Notes under the pieces: model-generated
Told to the model about the DNA's origin: nothing
Seen by the model: only the letters and a program-made list of their open reading frames with translations
Database searches by the model: none
Program-made: the position numbers and the translations under genes
NCBI GenBank assembly: GCA_019056805.1
Contig: DXJG01000009.1
Coordinates: forward strand, 239,473-303,472
Length of the DNA: 64,000 bases
From: Candidatus Baldrarchaeota archaeon
Lineage (GTDB): Archaea; Asgardarchaeota; Baldrarchaeia; Baldrarchaeales; DXJG01
Reading direction: 5' to 3'
Part shown: positions 49,670-59,942 of the stretch, in pieces
How positions within the stretch are numbered: the stretch's first letter is position 1
Layout: each line of letters starts with the position of its first letter

Positions 49670-50950
49670 ATGCATGAAGGTAAGTCTCATGGTTTTCTTA
49701 GGAGGTTTTCTTTTATTCGTGGAAATGTTCTTGTTGTAGCTGTTACTGTTGGGTTTTGGTCTTTTGGTATGAGAATGACTCAGTCCTATGCTTCTTTATA
49801 CATTCTTGCTCTTGGCGCTTCTCCATTTATTTTGGGCATCATTAGTGCTGTTTCAACTTTTGTTTTAGCTTTTATACGTATTCCTGGAGGATATATTGCC
49901 GATCGATGGGGTAGAAAAAGAGTTATTTATTCTTTAACTTTCTTTGTTGCTTTAACTTATTTTATTTATGCTTTTGCGATCGATTGGACATGGATTTTAG
50001 TTGCTGCAATCCTTTCAAGCTTAAGTTTACTGTACCAACCTGCTCTGCAAGCTATTGTTGCTGACAGTCTTCCCCCTGAAAGTAGAGGCATTGGATACAG
50101 CATCATACGTCTTCTACCCGTAATTGTGGGGATTCCCGGGTCTATCATTGCTTTGATTCTTGTGAAAAATATGGGTCTAGTCCCAGGTATGCGAATAGCT
50201 TATGTCATTGCTGCTGTTATGGGAATTATGGCTGCTTTATTTAGATGGCTTTTCCTAAAAGAAACTTTAACTAGGCATGATGATTTTAAGGCTAATGATG
50301 TTGGAGAAATCTCTAAGGAAGTTTTCTCCAAGCTTTTTGAAGCTATGAAAAAGGTTAGAAAAGATTTCTTGAAGCTTCTCTTTATTTATTGTATGTTTAG
50401 CTTTGCGGCTTCCTTTATTCTTTCAGGTAGAGGTGCTGGGGAAGTTGCTGGAGCTGGTCTTTGGATGGTTTTTGCGATAGATGTTTTAAAGCTTAGTGAA
50501 GTTGATTGGGGATGGATTGTTACTTTTGCTAGAATTGTAACTGCCTTCTGTATTATTCCCATAGGTCTCCTTGTAGACACGATTGGCAGGAAAAAATCTC
50601 TTATAATTTTTCTTTTGTTAGCATCTATTTCCGCGTACTTGTTTATTTATCCGCCTAGTTTTTACATGATTTTCCTTGCATATTCTATTTATGTAATTGC
50701 ACAATTTGGCCTTATGACGGCTTATCAATCAATGAGAGCAGACCTAGTTCCACTAGAAATGAGAGGAAGAGTTATAAGTGGATCTGCATTAATAGTTAGC
50801 CTTGTTTCAGTTCCAGCAAGTATTCTTGGAGGATACTTCTACAATTATGTAGATCCCCGAATACCATTTACAATTTTCGCAATAGTAACCTTGATATGTG
50901 CTATAATTACAGCAATTAGCCTCAGAGAACCAGAAACAAGGGAAAAATAA
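49670..50950 (+). CDS. MFS transporter (putative sugar-acid transporter by context)
   Basis: GGYIADRWGRKRVIYSLTFF, IGLLVDTIGRKKSLIIF; 12 hydrophobic segments. Confidence 0.85.
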   Translation: MHEGKSHGFLRRFSFIRGNVLVVAVTVGFWSFGMRMTQSYASLYILALGASPFILGIISAVSTFVLAFIRIPGGYIADRWGRKRVIYSLTFFVALTYFIYAFAIDWTWILVAAILSSLSLLYQPALQAIVADSLPPESRGIGYSIIRLLPVIVGIPGSIIALILVKNMGLVPGMRIAYVIAAVMGIMAALFRWLFLKETLTRHDDFKANDVGEISKEVFSKLFEAMKKVRKDFLKLLFIYCMFSFAASFILSGRGAGEVAGAGLWMVFAIDVLKLSEVDWGWIVTFARIVTAFCIIPIGLLVDTIGRKKSLIIFLLLASISAYLFIYPPSFYMIFLAYSIYVIAQFGLMTAYQSMRADLVPLEMRGRVISGSALIVSLVSVPASILGGYFYNYVDPRIPFTIFAIVTLICAIITAISLREPETREK

Positions 50951-50962
50951 ACACTAAATATG

Positions 50963-52267
50963 TTATTTATTTTTAAGATAGCTATATAAGTTTATTAAGG
51001 TATTTTCGTCTCCAAATCCTCCTGCTTTCGTTATTAAAAACAGTTCCTTACCTCTATTAAGTTTAACATTGCAGAGAGGTATTCCTGGGAGTACCTCGTC
51101 AACTATGTCTACATGTTTTGCTTTTATACTTTCTAAAAACGCGTAAGCGGTATCGCCTCCAGTTACTATAATTTTTGTTAAATGAGGAACCATGTTTAGA
51201 ATATTATTAGCTATATTGGTTAATGTTTCAAGAATAATATTTCTAAGGTTTGCTTTACTCATATTTTTCTTTGCTGCCAATGTTAGAACTTCATCCACTT
51301 CATTTCGATTATCTGCAGTTCTTATTACAACGTCTACACCATTTTTTAGTTTTGAAACAATCTTCTTAACATATGCATTGTACGGATAGGGTTTTGTGGG
51401 TTCCAGGATTAAAGGTTCTATATCTATCTTGATGTACGGTATCTGAGTTGTGGAAATGAGTTTTTCTACTTGTCTTATAGATATTTCATTTACAGAAGCA
51501 GCAATTATCATTACTAGAGATCTTTTCTTATCCTCTTTCAGTAGTTTTGCTAGAGGGGAAGCCAGCCCTGCGGATCCGCTTGCAACAAGTTTGAAATCGT
51601 CTTTTCTTAATTTTATGTATGCGATAGCTATATTTTCCAAGTGCTGAGTTGTTGCAGCATCAAAAGTTAGTATTTTATACCCAGATTTTATGGCATCTAT
51701 GATTTTTCGCTCTATTTCCAAGCTTCCTTTGGCAACAGTTTCTATGTCTATATGTTTAATGTTATATTTGGACTGAGAGGCAATTATTGTGGGTAAATAG
51801 GATTCTGCGATAGGAGTATGTGGATCTTTTGAAAAAGATGTTTGTGATAAGGGAATGCCTCGAACAAGTTCATATCCACCTACTACCATTCTTCCCTGTT
51901 CCATAAAAGCTGGAGTTAGAAGCACAGCATCTAAATCAAGTATATCTATAAGCGCATCTATTTCTGATCCTATATTACCACGCAAGGTAGAATCTATCTT
52001 TTTATAAATAATATCATAGCCGAGATTAGTTACTAATTTAGATGTTTCTGCTATTTTTTCATACGCTTTTGATGAAGATAACGCTCTAGTTTCTGTATCA
52101 AGTACCAACACATTTATTTCATCATTATCCAAAATAGTTGGTAATGTTAACGGGTCATCTACGATAACGGTACGAGTTTTCAGACCTGCAACTGTGAATT
52201 TCACACCTGTGTCGAGAGCCCCTGTTAAATCGTCAGCTAAAATACATAGTTTTCTGTTCTCTCCCAT
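50963..52267 (-). CDS. Four-carbon acid sugar kinase family (DUF1537/OtnK-DtnK-like)
   Basis: LCILADDLTGALDTGVKFTVAGLKTRTVI, YKKIDSTLRGNIGSEIDALID, IIVTGGDTAYAFL, KAGGFGDENTL. Confidence 0.93.
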   Translation of the reverse strand: MGENRKLCILADDLTGALDTGVKFTVAGLKTRTVIVDDPLTLPTILDNDEINVLVLDTETRALSSSKAYEKIAETSKLVTNLGYDIIYKKIDSTLRGNIGSEIDALIDILDLDAVLLTPAFMEQGRMVVGGYELVRGIPLSQTSFSKDPHTPIAESYLPTIIASQSKYNIKHIDIETVAKGSLEIERKIIDAIKSGYKILTFDAATTQHLENIAIAYIKLRKDDFKLVASGSAGLASPLAKLLKEDKKRSLVMIIAASVNEISIRQVEKLISTTQIPYIKIDIEPLILEPTKPYPYNAYVKKIVSKLKNGVDVVIRTADNRNEVDEVLTLAAKKNMSKANLRNIILETLTNIANNILNMVPHLTKIIVTGGDTAYAFLESIKAKHVDIVDEVLPGIPLCNVKLNRGKELFLITKAGGFGDENTLINLYSYLKNK

Positions 52268-52345
52268 TTAACTATCCCTGCCTATAGTTAGAGAGTATTC
52301 TTATATTTTGTTGATAGATATTTTGTTAAAGAGTTTAATATAACT

Positions 52346-53656
52346 ATGTTCCATGATTTTAGAGTAGGAGAAATTGTTATGGGAATAAAAACTATTGAAT
52401 TAAACTGCGGAGTTAGTAAAATTCATTTTGATATAGATGAGAGGAACATTTTAGAGATACTGACGCCAAACAGAATTTCTGTAACTAAAAATATTGAGGA
52501 TATTATTGTGGATGCTTTGAAGAAACCTATAAGTACCGCTTCTTTGGAAGAAATTGTTAAAGGTAAGAGAAATATTGTTGTGGTGGTTGATGATTACACC
52601 AGGTTAACACCAGTAGATAAGATAATACCAGTTATTCTGGAGAAGTTTAATGATGCGGGAATAGATGATTCGATGATAAAAATAGTTGTGGCTTTAGGTA
52701 CTCATAGACCAATGACCAAAGATGAGATAGTTTCTAAGTTCGGTAAAGAAATTACTAAGAGGGTTGAAATAGTAAATCATGAGTTTAGAAATCCTGATGC
52801 TTTAATTGATCTAGGTGTTACCGAGAATGATACGCCAGTTCATGTAAATAAGCTAGTTGTAAATGCTGATTTTAAAATCGGTATAGGTAACATTGTCCCT
52901 CATCACATATGTGGTTTTTCAGGTGGAGCTAAAATAGTGGTGCCAGGTGTTTCTGGTGAGACTACAATAGGTGCGGTACATTTACTTAGCACTACAACTA
53001 GACGTAATTATCTTGGAATTGTAGATAATATTGTTAGACATGAAATGGAGAATGTAGCACGAAGAATAAACTTTAATGTCATTGTCAATGTTGTTTTAGA
53101 CCCATTTGGTAACGTTGTGAATGCTGTTTATGGTGATCTGGTTAAAGCTCATAGAACTGGAGTAAAAATCTCTCAACAAATATATGGTGTAAAAACGGTC
53201 AGTGTTAAACCCGATATTGTTATAGCAAATTCTTATCCAGCTATTTTAGATTGGTGGCAAGCTCATAAGGCTCTGTTCCCAGCTGATATGCTTGTTAAAG
53301 ATGGAGGAACGATAATTGTGGTTGCCCCTTGTCCAGAAGGAGTGTCGAAAACTCATCCAGAGTTATTAGAATATGCATGGAAAGATGCGCAAGAAATAAT
53401 TGAGATGGTTAGGAGAGGCGTTGTAAAGGATAAGGTTGCTGCTTCTCTTCTCATTACATGGGCTAAAATACGTGAAAGAGCTGAAGTTTTACTTGTTTCG
53501 CAAGGTCTTTCGCCAGATGAAGTAGAAAAATTAGGTTTTAGATATTTTGAAAATATTGAAAAAGCTCTTGATTACGCGTTTAAGAAGCATGGTAATAATT
53601 CTAAGGTAAGTATTTTGACCCATGCAGCTGAAACTCTACCTGTTGGTGGTGATTAG
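52346..53656 (+). CDS. LarA-like (DUF2088) nickel-pincer-cofactor racemase-family protein
   Basis: NIVVVVDDYTRLTPVDKIIPVIL, ALGTHRPMTKDEI, NIVPHHICGFSGGAKIVVPGVSGETTI. Likely start ATG 52379 after GGAG. Confidence 0.92.
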   Translation: MFHDFRVGEIVMGIKTIELNCGVSKIHFDIDERNILEILTPNRISVTKNIEDIIVDALKKPISTASLEEIVKGKRNIVVVVDDYTRLTPVDKIIPVILEKFNDAGIDDSMIKIVVALGTHRPMTKDEIVSKFGKEITKRVEIVNHEFRNPDALIDLGVTENDTPVHVNKLVVNADFKIGIGNIVPHHICGFSGGAKIVVPGVSGETTIGAVHLLSTTTRRNYLGIVDNIVRHEMENVARRINFNVIVNVVLDPFGNVVNAVYGDLVKAHRTGVKISQQIYGVKTVSVKPDIVIANSYPAILDWWQAHKALFPADMLVKDGGTIIVVAPCPEGVSKTHPELLEYAWKDAQEIIEMVRRGVVKDKVAASLLITWAKIRERAEVLLVSQGLSPDEVEKLGFRYFENIEKALDYAFKKHGNNSKVSILTHAAETLPVGGD

Positions 53657-54686
53657 GTTGTTTAAGCCTTTGATAGCTGTGACTATGGGTGATGCAGCAG
53701 GTTCAGGCCCCGAAATAATTGTAAAAGTCTTACAGAAAAGAGGTGTTCAAGAATTTTGTAAGCCAATTATTATTGGAGATGTAAAAGTATTTAAGAAAGC
53801 TATTAAGATCATTGGAGCTCAAAATATGAATGTAAACGTAGTAGAGAGGGTTGAGGACGCTGTTGATGAATCTAATACGATGAATATTTTGGATCTAGGT
53901 AACGTAGATGTTGAAAAATTGGTTTACGGTAAACCTTCAACAATGACCGGGAAAGCAGCTGCCGAATGTATAATAAAGGCCGTAGAACTTGCAGTGTCAG
54001 GCAGGGTACATGCGATTGCAACCGCGCCAATTAGTAAGGAAGGACTACATATGGCTGGTTATCCCTACTTAGGACACACAGAGTTTCTTGCTGATCTAAC
54101 TAGAACCAAAAATTATGTGATGATGCTTGTGGTCGGAAATTTGAGGGTTTCTCACGTTACTACACATGTACCACTTAGAAAAGCCATCGAGTTAATAAGA
54201 AAGGATAGAATATTGAAGGTGATTAAGCTTACATATAATGCTTTGGTTAATTGGTTTAACATATCTAATCCAAGACTAGCTGTTGCAGGACTTAATCCAC
54301 ATGCAGGGGAAGGAGGACTACTTGGTGATGAGGAAATAAAAGAAATAAGATTGGCCATAGAAGAGGCTAAATCTAAGGGAATAGAAGCTTCAGGACCTTA
54401 TCCTCCTGATTCAATATTTTACAGAGCTTACTATGGAAAAGAATTTGATGCTGTTGTAGCAATGTACCATGATCAAGGCCATATAGCTGTAAAAATGGTG
54501 GGATTTATGGAAGGTGTAAATGTAACACTCGGCTTACCCATAATAAGAACATCGCCAGACCACGGTACTGCATGGGATAAAGCTGGTAAAGGAACAACTG
54601 ATGAAACATCCATGTATAATGCGATAAAGTTAGCAGCAATATTAGCTCAAAACAAATATAGGCAAGCCCGTTCAAATATCCGCTAA
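53622..54686 (+). CDS. PdxA-family 4-phosphate dehydrogenase (PdxA2-like)
   Basis: AVTMGDAAGSGPEIIVK, TAPISKEGLHMAGYPYLGHTEFLADLT, AGLNPHAGEGGLLGDEE, GPYPPDSIFYRA, MYHDQGHIAVKM, RTSPDHGTAWDKAGKG. Start probably GTG about 53649, overlapping larA-like 3' end. Confidence 0.95.
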   Translation: MQLKLYLLVVIRLFKPLIAVTMGDAAGSGPEIIVKVLQKRGVQEFCKPIIIGDVKVFKKAIKIIGAQNMNVNVVERVEDAVDESNTMNILDLGNVDVEKLVYGKPSTMTGKAAAECIIKAVELAVSGRVHAIATAPISKEGLHMAGYPYLGHTEFLADLTRTKNYVMMLVVGNLRVSHVTTHVPLRKAIELIRKDRILKVIKLTYNALVNWFNISNPRLAVAGLNPHAGEGGLLGDEEIKEIRLAIEEAKSKGIEASGPYPPDSIFYRAYYGKEFDAVVAMYHDQGHIAVKMVGFMEGVNVTLGLPIIRTSPDHGTAWDKAGKGTTDETSMYNAIKLAAILAQNKYRQARSNIR

Positions 54687-54749
54687 AATAACTAAAATGT
54701 AAAAAATATCTTGGAGAATTTAAGCACTTTAAATCTTTGGTGATTAGTA

Positions 54750-55745
54750 GTGTCTGAGATTCTAGATTTGTGCAGCACTTTTCTGAAGTTGTTTGCCCGT
54801 GGTGGTATTAAGGTTAGATCAGCTTTACTTGTTGTTGTGATTTTTACTAGTTGCATTGTTGGTTTATTTTCCATATTTTCTTCTTATAGTAGCGAATTAA
54901 GCTTAGTTTTTGAAACTTGGGCTTCTAATGAGAACTTGTACGTTTCTGGCGAGTTTTTTAAGGGGTCTATTAATGTGACTGTTTATTATGTGGATTTTGA
55001 AGGTGCTGAGGGTCTTTTGGTTCTTGTTGATGACATTGAAGGTTATATTGATTTGCATGGTTGCCGTGTTGAAGGTAGATTACCTTCTGTTGAGAATGAA
55101 GTTGTTGCTGGCTTTAGACTTGGTTTTCAAGTTGGTGATAACCTAACAATTATCAATACGAATTTAACAATTGTTGGTATCATTTTTTGTGATGACTATG
55201 TTTCCTATTCTGTTGTTGGTTCCTCCTCTTTGAACATCAGCTTGGAAAACGGGTTCAAATTTTATGAAGGACGTATAACTAAGGAAAAAGATCAGAACGG
55301 TGTCTTTGCTCCTTCCATCACTTCTCTTTTCTCTTCTGTTTTACTAGAAGTTTGGCGTTCCTTCTCCATAATATTAGCCGTTTTAACCATCTGTCTTGTT
55401 ATTGGCGTCTTTTACGCTGGTTATGCTCTTGTTTTAGAATCAAAAGATGTTTTTGAAAAGTTAAGACATCTTTCTCCCTCTTTAAGAAAACTTATAATCG
55501 CTTTGTTTTTTGCTTCACTTATTGTTTGTTTATGTGGTGTTTTAATGGGGGTTGCTCTTGGTTTTTTGGGCTCATCCATTTTTTCAGTTACTATTTCTTT
55601 GGTTTTCGGTTTTCCTTATGTTCGACCTGTTTTTCCACAGAGTTTACTTCCCTTTAGCATGGCTATATTAGTGGCTTCTTGGGCATCTTTTAGTATCAGT
55701 TTGGTTTTCTGTTTTGTTCGCAACATTAGGGAAAAGGGTTCATGA
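54750..55745 (+). CDS. FtsX/MacB-type ABC transporter permease (short subunit)
   Basis: N-terminal TM, about 150-aa extracellular domain, then three C-terminal TMs. Confidence 0.65.
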   Translation: MSEILDLCSTFLKLFARGGIKVRSALLVVVIFTSCIVGLFSIFSSYSSELSLVFETWASNENLYVSGEFFKGSINVTVYYVDFEGAEGLLVLVDDIEGYIDLHGCRVEGRLPSVENEVVAGFRLGFQVGDNLTIINTNLTIVGIIFCDDYVSYSVVGSSSLNISLENGFKFYEGRITKEKDQNGVFAPSITSLFSSVLLEVWRSFSIILAVLTICLVIGVFYAGYALVLESKDVFEKLRHLSPSLRKLIIALFFASLIVCLCGVLMGVALGFLGSSIFSVTISLVFGFPYVRPVFPQSLLPFSMAILVASWASFSISLVFCFVRNIREKGS

Positions 55746-55805
55746 GATTTATATGTTAATGAATCATTAAAATTATGTTAGGTGTAGGAGTAGGGGTGCG
55801 TTTTA

Positions 55806-57617
55806 GTGAAGAGTTTATGGATGGTTGGTTTTAGAGTTTTCGGTTTTCGTAGGTTTGTTTTGCTTTTTGTTGGTGTTTTTGTTTTTTCTTTTTGTGTTTC
55901 TCTTGTTGTTTCTCATACAATGGTTTATGTCTTTGGTGTTAGGCGTGTTTTGGGTGGCGTTATTTCTAAGGATTGTGTTTTGGTCGTTGGTGAAGGTTCT
56001 AGAAGTGTTTTTACTGCTTGGACTCCTGCCTTTTATGCAGATATTTTATCTAGTGTTTTTAATACCTCTGTTTACCCTATTACTTTCACTCCTACCGTTG
56101 TTAATGGTAATTCTATCGTTGTAAGAGGAATTGATGAAAGGGGTTTAGAGAACTATCTTGATGCTATCATTGAGAATTCAAATAAAATTGATGTTGATGA
56201 TCTTTGGGTTTTGGTTGGTGTAGAAGCCGCTGAGAAATTTCATTTAAAAGTTGGTGATTTTGTTGTTGTTCCTAGCCCCTTAAATGATAATATTTTTGTT
56301 TTGATTGTTCGTGGAATTTATAGTTTTGGTGATTTTAGAGATTATGAGCTTGTTGTTCCTCTTTGGATCGGCCGTAAACTTAATGGCATGGGCGAAGACA
56401 TGGCTTCTGCTGTTGTTATAGAACAAGTTAGTTTAGAGGAGGTTAATGATGCTCTTAAACCTAGGAATTTAACTATTGATTACGGTTTTCCCTTTGATGG
56501 TTGGCTTCTTGTTGAATGTAATGGTAGACCGATTGCTTCTAGTAAGGTTATAGCAGGTAATGGTTCTGTTGAGTTTAGATTACCTCGTGGGGTCTACGAA
56601 ATTGTTTATCAAGCTGCCAATGTTACCTATGGTTTAGGTCGTATCGACTTAGCGAGTGATTTGAGAGTTGAGTTTTTTGAAGAAGTTGGGCTTATTGAAG
56701 TTAAAATTAAGGTAGATTTAGATTCCTCTATTTATCTTATTTCCTCTAATGGTACTAAGTTTGAAGGTATTCGAATCAATGAATATATTGTTTTTAAGGT
56801 CCCCCCTGGTGGTTACGTTTTGGAAGTTGATGGCAACGAGTATAAGATTTATGTTTTTAGAAGCGTTTCAATCGATCTTAGTTTCATTTCTAGCGAGGGT
56901 TTTGAGGTTATTTTTGAGGTTTTGAGTTTTGATGGTAATCCGGTTGAAGATTTTGGTTTTACAATTGAGTCTGATGGTTTTCTTGTTTATTCTGGTTGGA
57001 GTGAGTCTTCACAGTTTTATGCTAGATTACCTGCTGGCGAATATGATTTAACCGTTTTTAAGCCTCCTTCATTATATGTGAAAACAAGTTTTAGGATTGA
57101 GAGGTCAAAAAAGATTGTTGTAAAGCTTCCTAATGTTGTTAGTAATCCTGAAAGAATTGGTGGCCCTGTTTTGAAAACTGTGGTTAGGGCTCTAGGGTCT
57201 GAAGAAGCTTCTGAGCTTGCTTTTAGAAGATTTGTTGGTTTAACCGGGGCTGTTATAGTCGCCACAGCTATTTTTTTAGCTTCTCTTCTCCTTATTGCTG
57301 CTGTAATGGTTGAGAAACAGGCTTTTACATCTGTCTCATATGCTATAGATGTATTTCTCAGCCTTAGAGCTAGTTATATTCTTTTATTCGAAATTTTTGG
57401 TTTTCCTTCTCTCTTAGTTTCTATCTTTGCTTGTATCTGCGGTTCTTCCTTTGCAATATTATTAACTTCTCTCTTTGAATATGTTTTTTACCCTTCTTTT
57501 CTTGGGTATGTTATTCCTCTAGGCGTTTCGTATCTTTTTGTTTTCCCTGCAGTTTATACTTTGCTGGCTTGGCTTATTGGTTTTGTTTATCCTCTTAGAA
57601 GGAGGTATGCTGAATGA
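55806..57617 (+). CDS. FtsX-type ABC permease with PEGA/carboxypeptidase-regulatory-like extracellular repeats
   Basis: N-terminal TM, MacB-PCD-like region (VGVEAAEKFHLKVGDFVVVP), repeats ending FRLPRGVYEIVY / FKVPPGGYVLEVDG / ARLPAGEYDLTVF, three C-terminal TMs. Confidence 0.72.
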   Translation: MKSLWMVGFRVFGFRRFVLLFVGVFVFSFCVSLVVSHTMVYVFGVRRVLGGVISKDCVLVVGEGSRSVFTAWTPAFYADILSSVFNTSVYPITFTPTVVNGNSIVVRGIDERGLENYLDAIIENSNKIDVDDLWVLVGVEAAEKFHLKVGDFVVVPSPLNDNIFVLIVRGIYSFGDFRDYELVVPLWIGRKLNGMGEDMASAVVIEQVSLEEVNDALKPRNLTIDYGFPFDGWLLVECNGRPIASSKVIAGNGSVEFRLPRGVYEIVYQAANVTYGLGRIDLASDLRVEFFEEVGLIEVKIKVDLDSSIYLISSNGTKFEGIRINEYIVFKVPPGGYVLEVDGNEYKIYVFRSVSIDLSFISSEGFEVIFEVLSFDGNPVEDFGFTIESDGFLVYSGWSESSQFYARLPAGEYDLTVFKPPSLYVKTSFRIERSKKIVVKLPNVVSNPERIGGPVLKTVVRALGSEEASELAFRRFVGLTGAVIVATAIFLASLLLIAAVMVEKQAFTSVSYAIDVFLSLRASYILLFEIFGFPSLLVSIFACICGSSFAILLTSLFEYVFYPSFLGYVIPLGVSYLFVFPAVYTLLAWLIGFVYPLRRRYAE

Positions 57618-59200
57618 AGAGGGTCTCAGGTTTATTCCTAGTTTTTTTCATTAGCTTTTTAGCGCCTCTTTTACCCTTTCTTATTCATGGAGCTCCCTTT
57701 ATTTCTGATTGTTGGATACATATGAAGATTGCTTTTGATGCTATTTCCTCTGGAATTTTACCTCTAGAATACAATTATTCTGGTTTGACTTATAATGCTC
57801 AGTGGCCTCTCATAAATGCTCTTTTTACATTTATTATTTTGATTTGTGGTTTTAATGTGTTATATGTCTCTCAGTTTGTCCCTTTACTAGCTGGGCTTTC
57901 CGCTATTCCTCTATATTTAGTTGTTAAAGGAATTTCTAAAAATGTTAAAATTTCTATTTTTGCTACCCTGCTTTATAGTCTTGAAGGATTTCATGTAGTT
58001 TTTACTTCAAGTGTTATGAAAGAGACAGCAACACTCTACGTTTTGATTACGTTTGTTTTTGTTTATTTTTTATTTTTCTCTGGCAGAACGAGTTGGAAAC
58101 ATTTAGCGGTTTTACTACTTTTGTCTTGTGGGTTATTGCTCGGTCACCATTATTTGTCTCTGTTTGCACTTGTTTTCGTTTGTTTTGCCACCTGTCTTTC
58201 CGCTTGGAGTTATTTACAGCCCAGAGAACATGATGATACTTTTCCTTGGCTCGTTCTATCTGCTCTCATATTTATCTCTGTTTTTACTCTAAGAGCTATA
58301 TTTCTATGGGAAGGATTTATCACAATTTATGATATTGCTTATATTTTTGTTCCTTTGCTGTTTTCATCCTTTATCATTACTCTATGGGTTAGTCGTTGCT
58401 GTGTTCGAAAATCTCATGTCAGTAGGTTTCCAAAGTTTTCTCCTCTTCTAGTTATCATTGCTTTTATTTTGAGTTACTTTGTTATCTCTGGTAGAGTTTA
58501 CTTTGTCGTCTCTCCGCCTTCTCGTTCGGCTTTATTTTTTATTCCAGGTTACTTTTTAATCGGTTTTCTTAGTGTCTTGGGGTTTTCTAGAGCTTCTGGT
58601 TGTAATTCTGAAATGGTTTATGTGAGAACTTACTTTTCTTCTTTTGTTTGTGTCATTTTTGCTTCTTTTCTCTGGGGATTTGATGAAATCGGTATTTGGC
58701 TTGTTGTTAAGGCTTCTCATCACTTTGCTCCTGTCATGGCCCTTGCTTCAACAATTTTACTAGCTAGAACTTCAGAAAGAATTAAAAGGGTTTTTTGTTT
58801 GCTTCTAATTTTAGGCACTTTGGTCTCCTTTGGTGCTGGGATTCGCTGCATTGTTTTCAAGGATCCTGAGCTTGGTGGAATTGCAGCTTATTATAGTGGT
58901 GAGATTTTTGAGATTGGAAGCCTGTCTAGGTTTATGGACGGGTCTTCGAAGATTTATGGAGGCGTTCAATGTAGGACTCTTCTCATGTTTTATGGTGTTT
59001 CAGATGTTTCTGGTTTACAGCCTTTTGGTTTTGATTCTGGTTTTTATGTGGTTTTGCGGAGTAATTGGGAGGGTGGATTTTTTGTGGGTGGGGGATATCA
59101 ATGGGTAAGTGGTGAATTTGTGCTTAATGAACTTAATGTGGATAGTTGCGGAGTTGTTTTTAGTGGAGGTTATGTTCAAGTATTTTGGAAGTTTGAATAA
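57614..59200 (+). CDS. Polytopic membrane protein, oligosaccharyltransferase/GT39-like fold
   Basis: About 10-12 TMs; early acidic loop HGAPFISDCWIHMKIAFDAI resembling GT-C DxD-type first loop; 4-nt overlap with the upstream permease. Confidence 0.55.
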   Translation: MKRVSGLFLVFFISFLAPLLPFLIHGAPFISDCWIHMKIAFDAISSGILPLEYNYSGLTYNAQWPLINALFTFIILICGFNVLYVSQFVPLLAGLSAIPLYLVVKGISKNVKISIFATLLYSLEGFHVVFTSSVMKETATLYVLITFVFVYFLFFSGRTSWKHLAVLLLLSCGLLLGHHYLSLFALVFVCFATCLSAWSYLQPREHDDTFPWLVLSALIFISVFTLRAIFLWEGFITIYDIAYIFVPLLFSSFIITLWVSRCCVRKSHVSRFPKFSPLLVIIAFILSYFVISGRVYFVVSPPSRSALFFIPGYFLIGFLSVLGFSRASGCNSEMVYVRTYFSSFVCVIFASFLWGFDEIGIWLVVKASHHFAPVMALASTILLARTSERIKRVFCLLLILGTLVSFGAGIRCIVFKDPELGGIAAYYSGEIFEIGSLSRFMDGSSKIYGGVQCRTLLMFYGVSDVSGLQPFGFDSGFYVVLRSNWEGGFFVGGGYQWVSGEFVLNELNVDSCGVVFSGGYVQVFWKFE

Positions 59201-59241
59201 CTTATGGAGATTGGAGTCAGCTAGTTTACAGGTGGGATAAG

Positions 59242-59919
59242 ATGGAATATGCTCTTCAACTCTATAGTGTTTATAAGAGTTATTTTATTGATTTATTGGA
59301 AATCAAGGTTTTGAAGGATATTAATTTAGATCTTAAGCTAGGCGATGTGTTGTGTGTTATGGGTCCAACAGGCAGTGGTAAGACTACTCTTTTGAAAGTT
59401 GCTTCTGGGTTTTTGAAACCTGATAAGGGTAAAGTTAAGTTACTTGGTGTCGATATTTATGGTCTTTCTCAAAAAGATAGAATTAGGTTTTTGAGGAAAA
59501 ATGTTAGTTTTATGCCTCAAGAAGACGTTTTAATTTGGGAACTTACTTTGTTTGAGAATGTTGAGTTACCTCTACTCATTTCTGGTGTACCTAAAAAGAA
59601 GAGGTGGCGAATAGTTGAAGATGCTTTGAGTCTTGTTGAGTTGGACGGTTTGGAGAATAGGCTGCCTAGTGAGGTTAGTGGTGGAGAAAGGAGAAGAATT
59701 TTACTTGCTAGGAGCCTTGTTTTTATGCCTAAGATTCTTTTTGCTGATGAACCCACAAGTAATCTGGACTCTAAGACCGCTTTAAGAATTGTTGACAAAC
59801 TTTTAGAACTTAACAAAGAACATGGGTTAACTTTGCTTGTTTCAACTCATGATCCTCTAGTTGCTGAAAAACTAGGTAAAACTATTTTGATTAGAGATGG
59901 AAAACTAGTGGAAAAATAG
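59242..59919 (+). CDS. ABC transporter ATP-binding protein (LolD/MacB-type)
   Basis: GPTGSGKTTLLKVASG (Walker A), LPSEVSGGERRRILLARSL (signature), PKILFADEPTSNLD (Walker B). Confidence 0.95.
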   Translation: MEYALQLYSVYKSYFIDLLEIKVLKDINLDLKLGDVLCVMGPTGSGKTTLLKVASGFLKPDKGKVKLLGVDIYGLSQKDRIRFLRKNVSFMPQEDVLIWELTLFENVELPLLISGVPKKKRWRIVEDALSLVELDGLENRLPSEVSGGERRRILLARSLVFMPKILFADEPTSNLDSKTALRIVDKLLELNKEHGLTLLVSTHDPLVAEKLGKTILIRDGKLVEK

Positions 59920-59942
59920 AAAAATGAAGATTATATTTTGTG

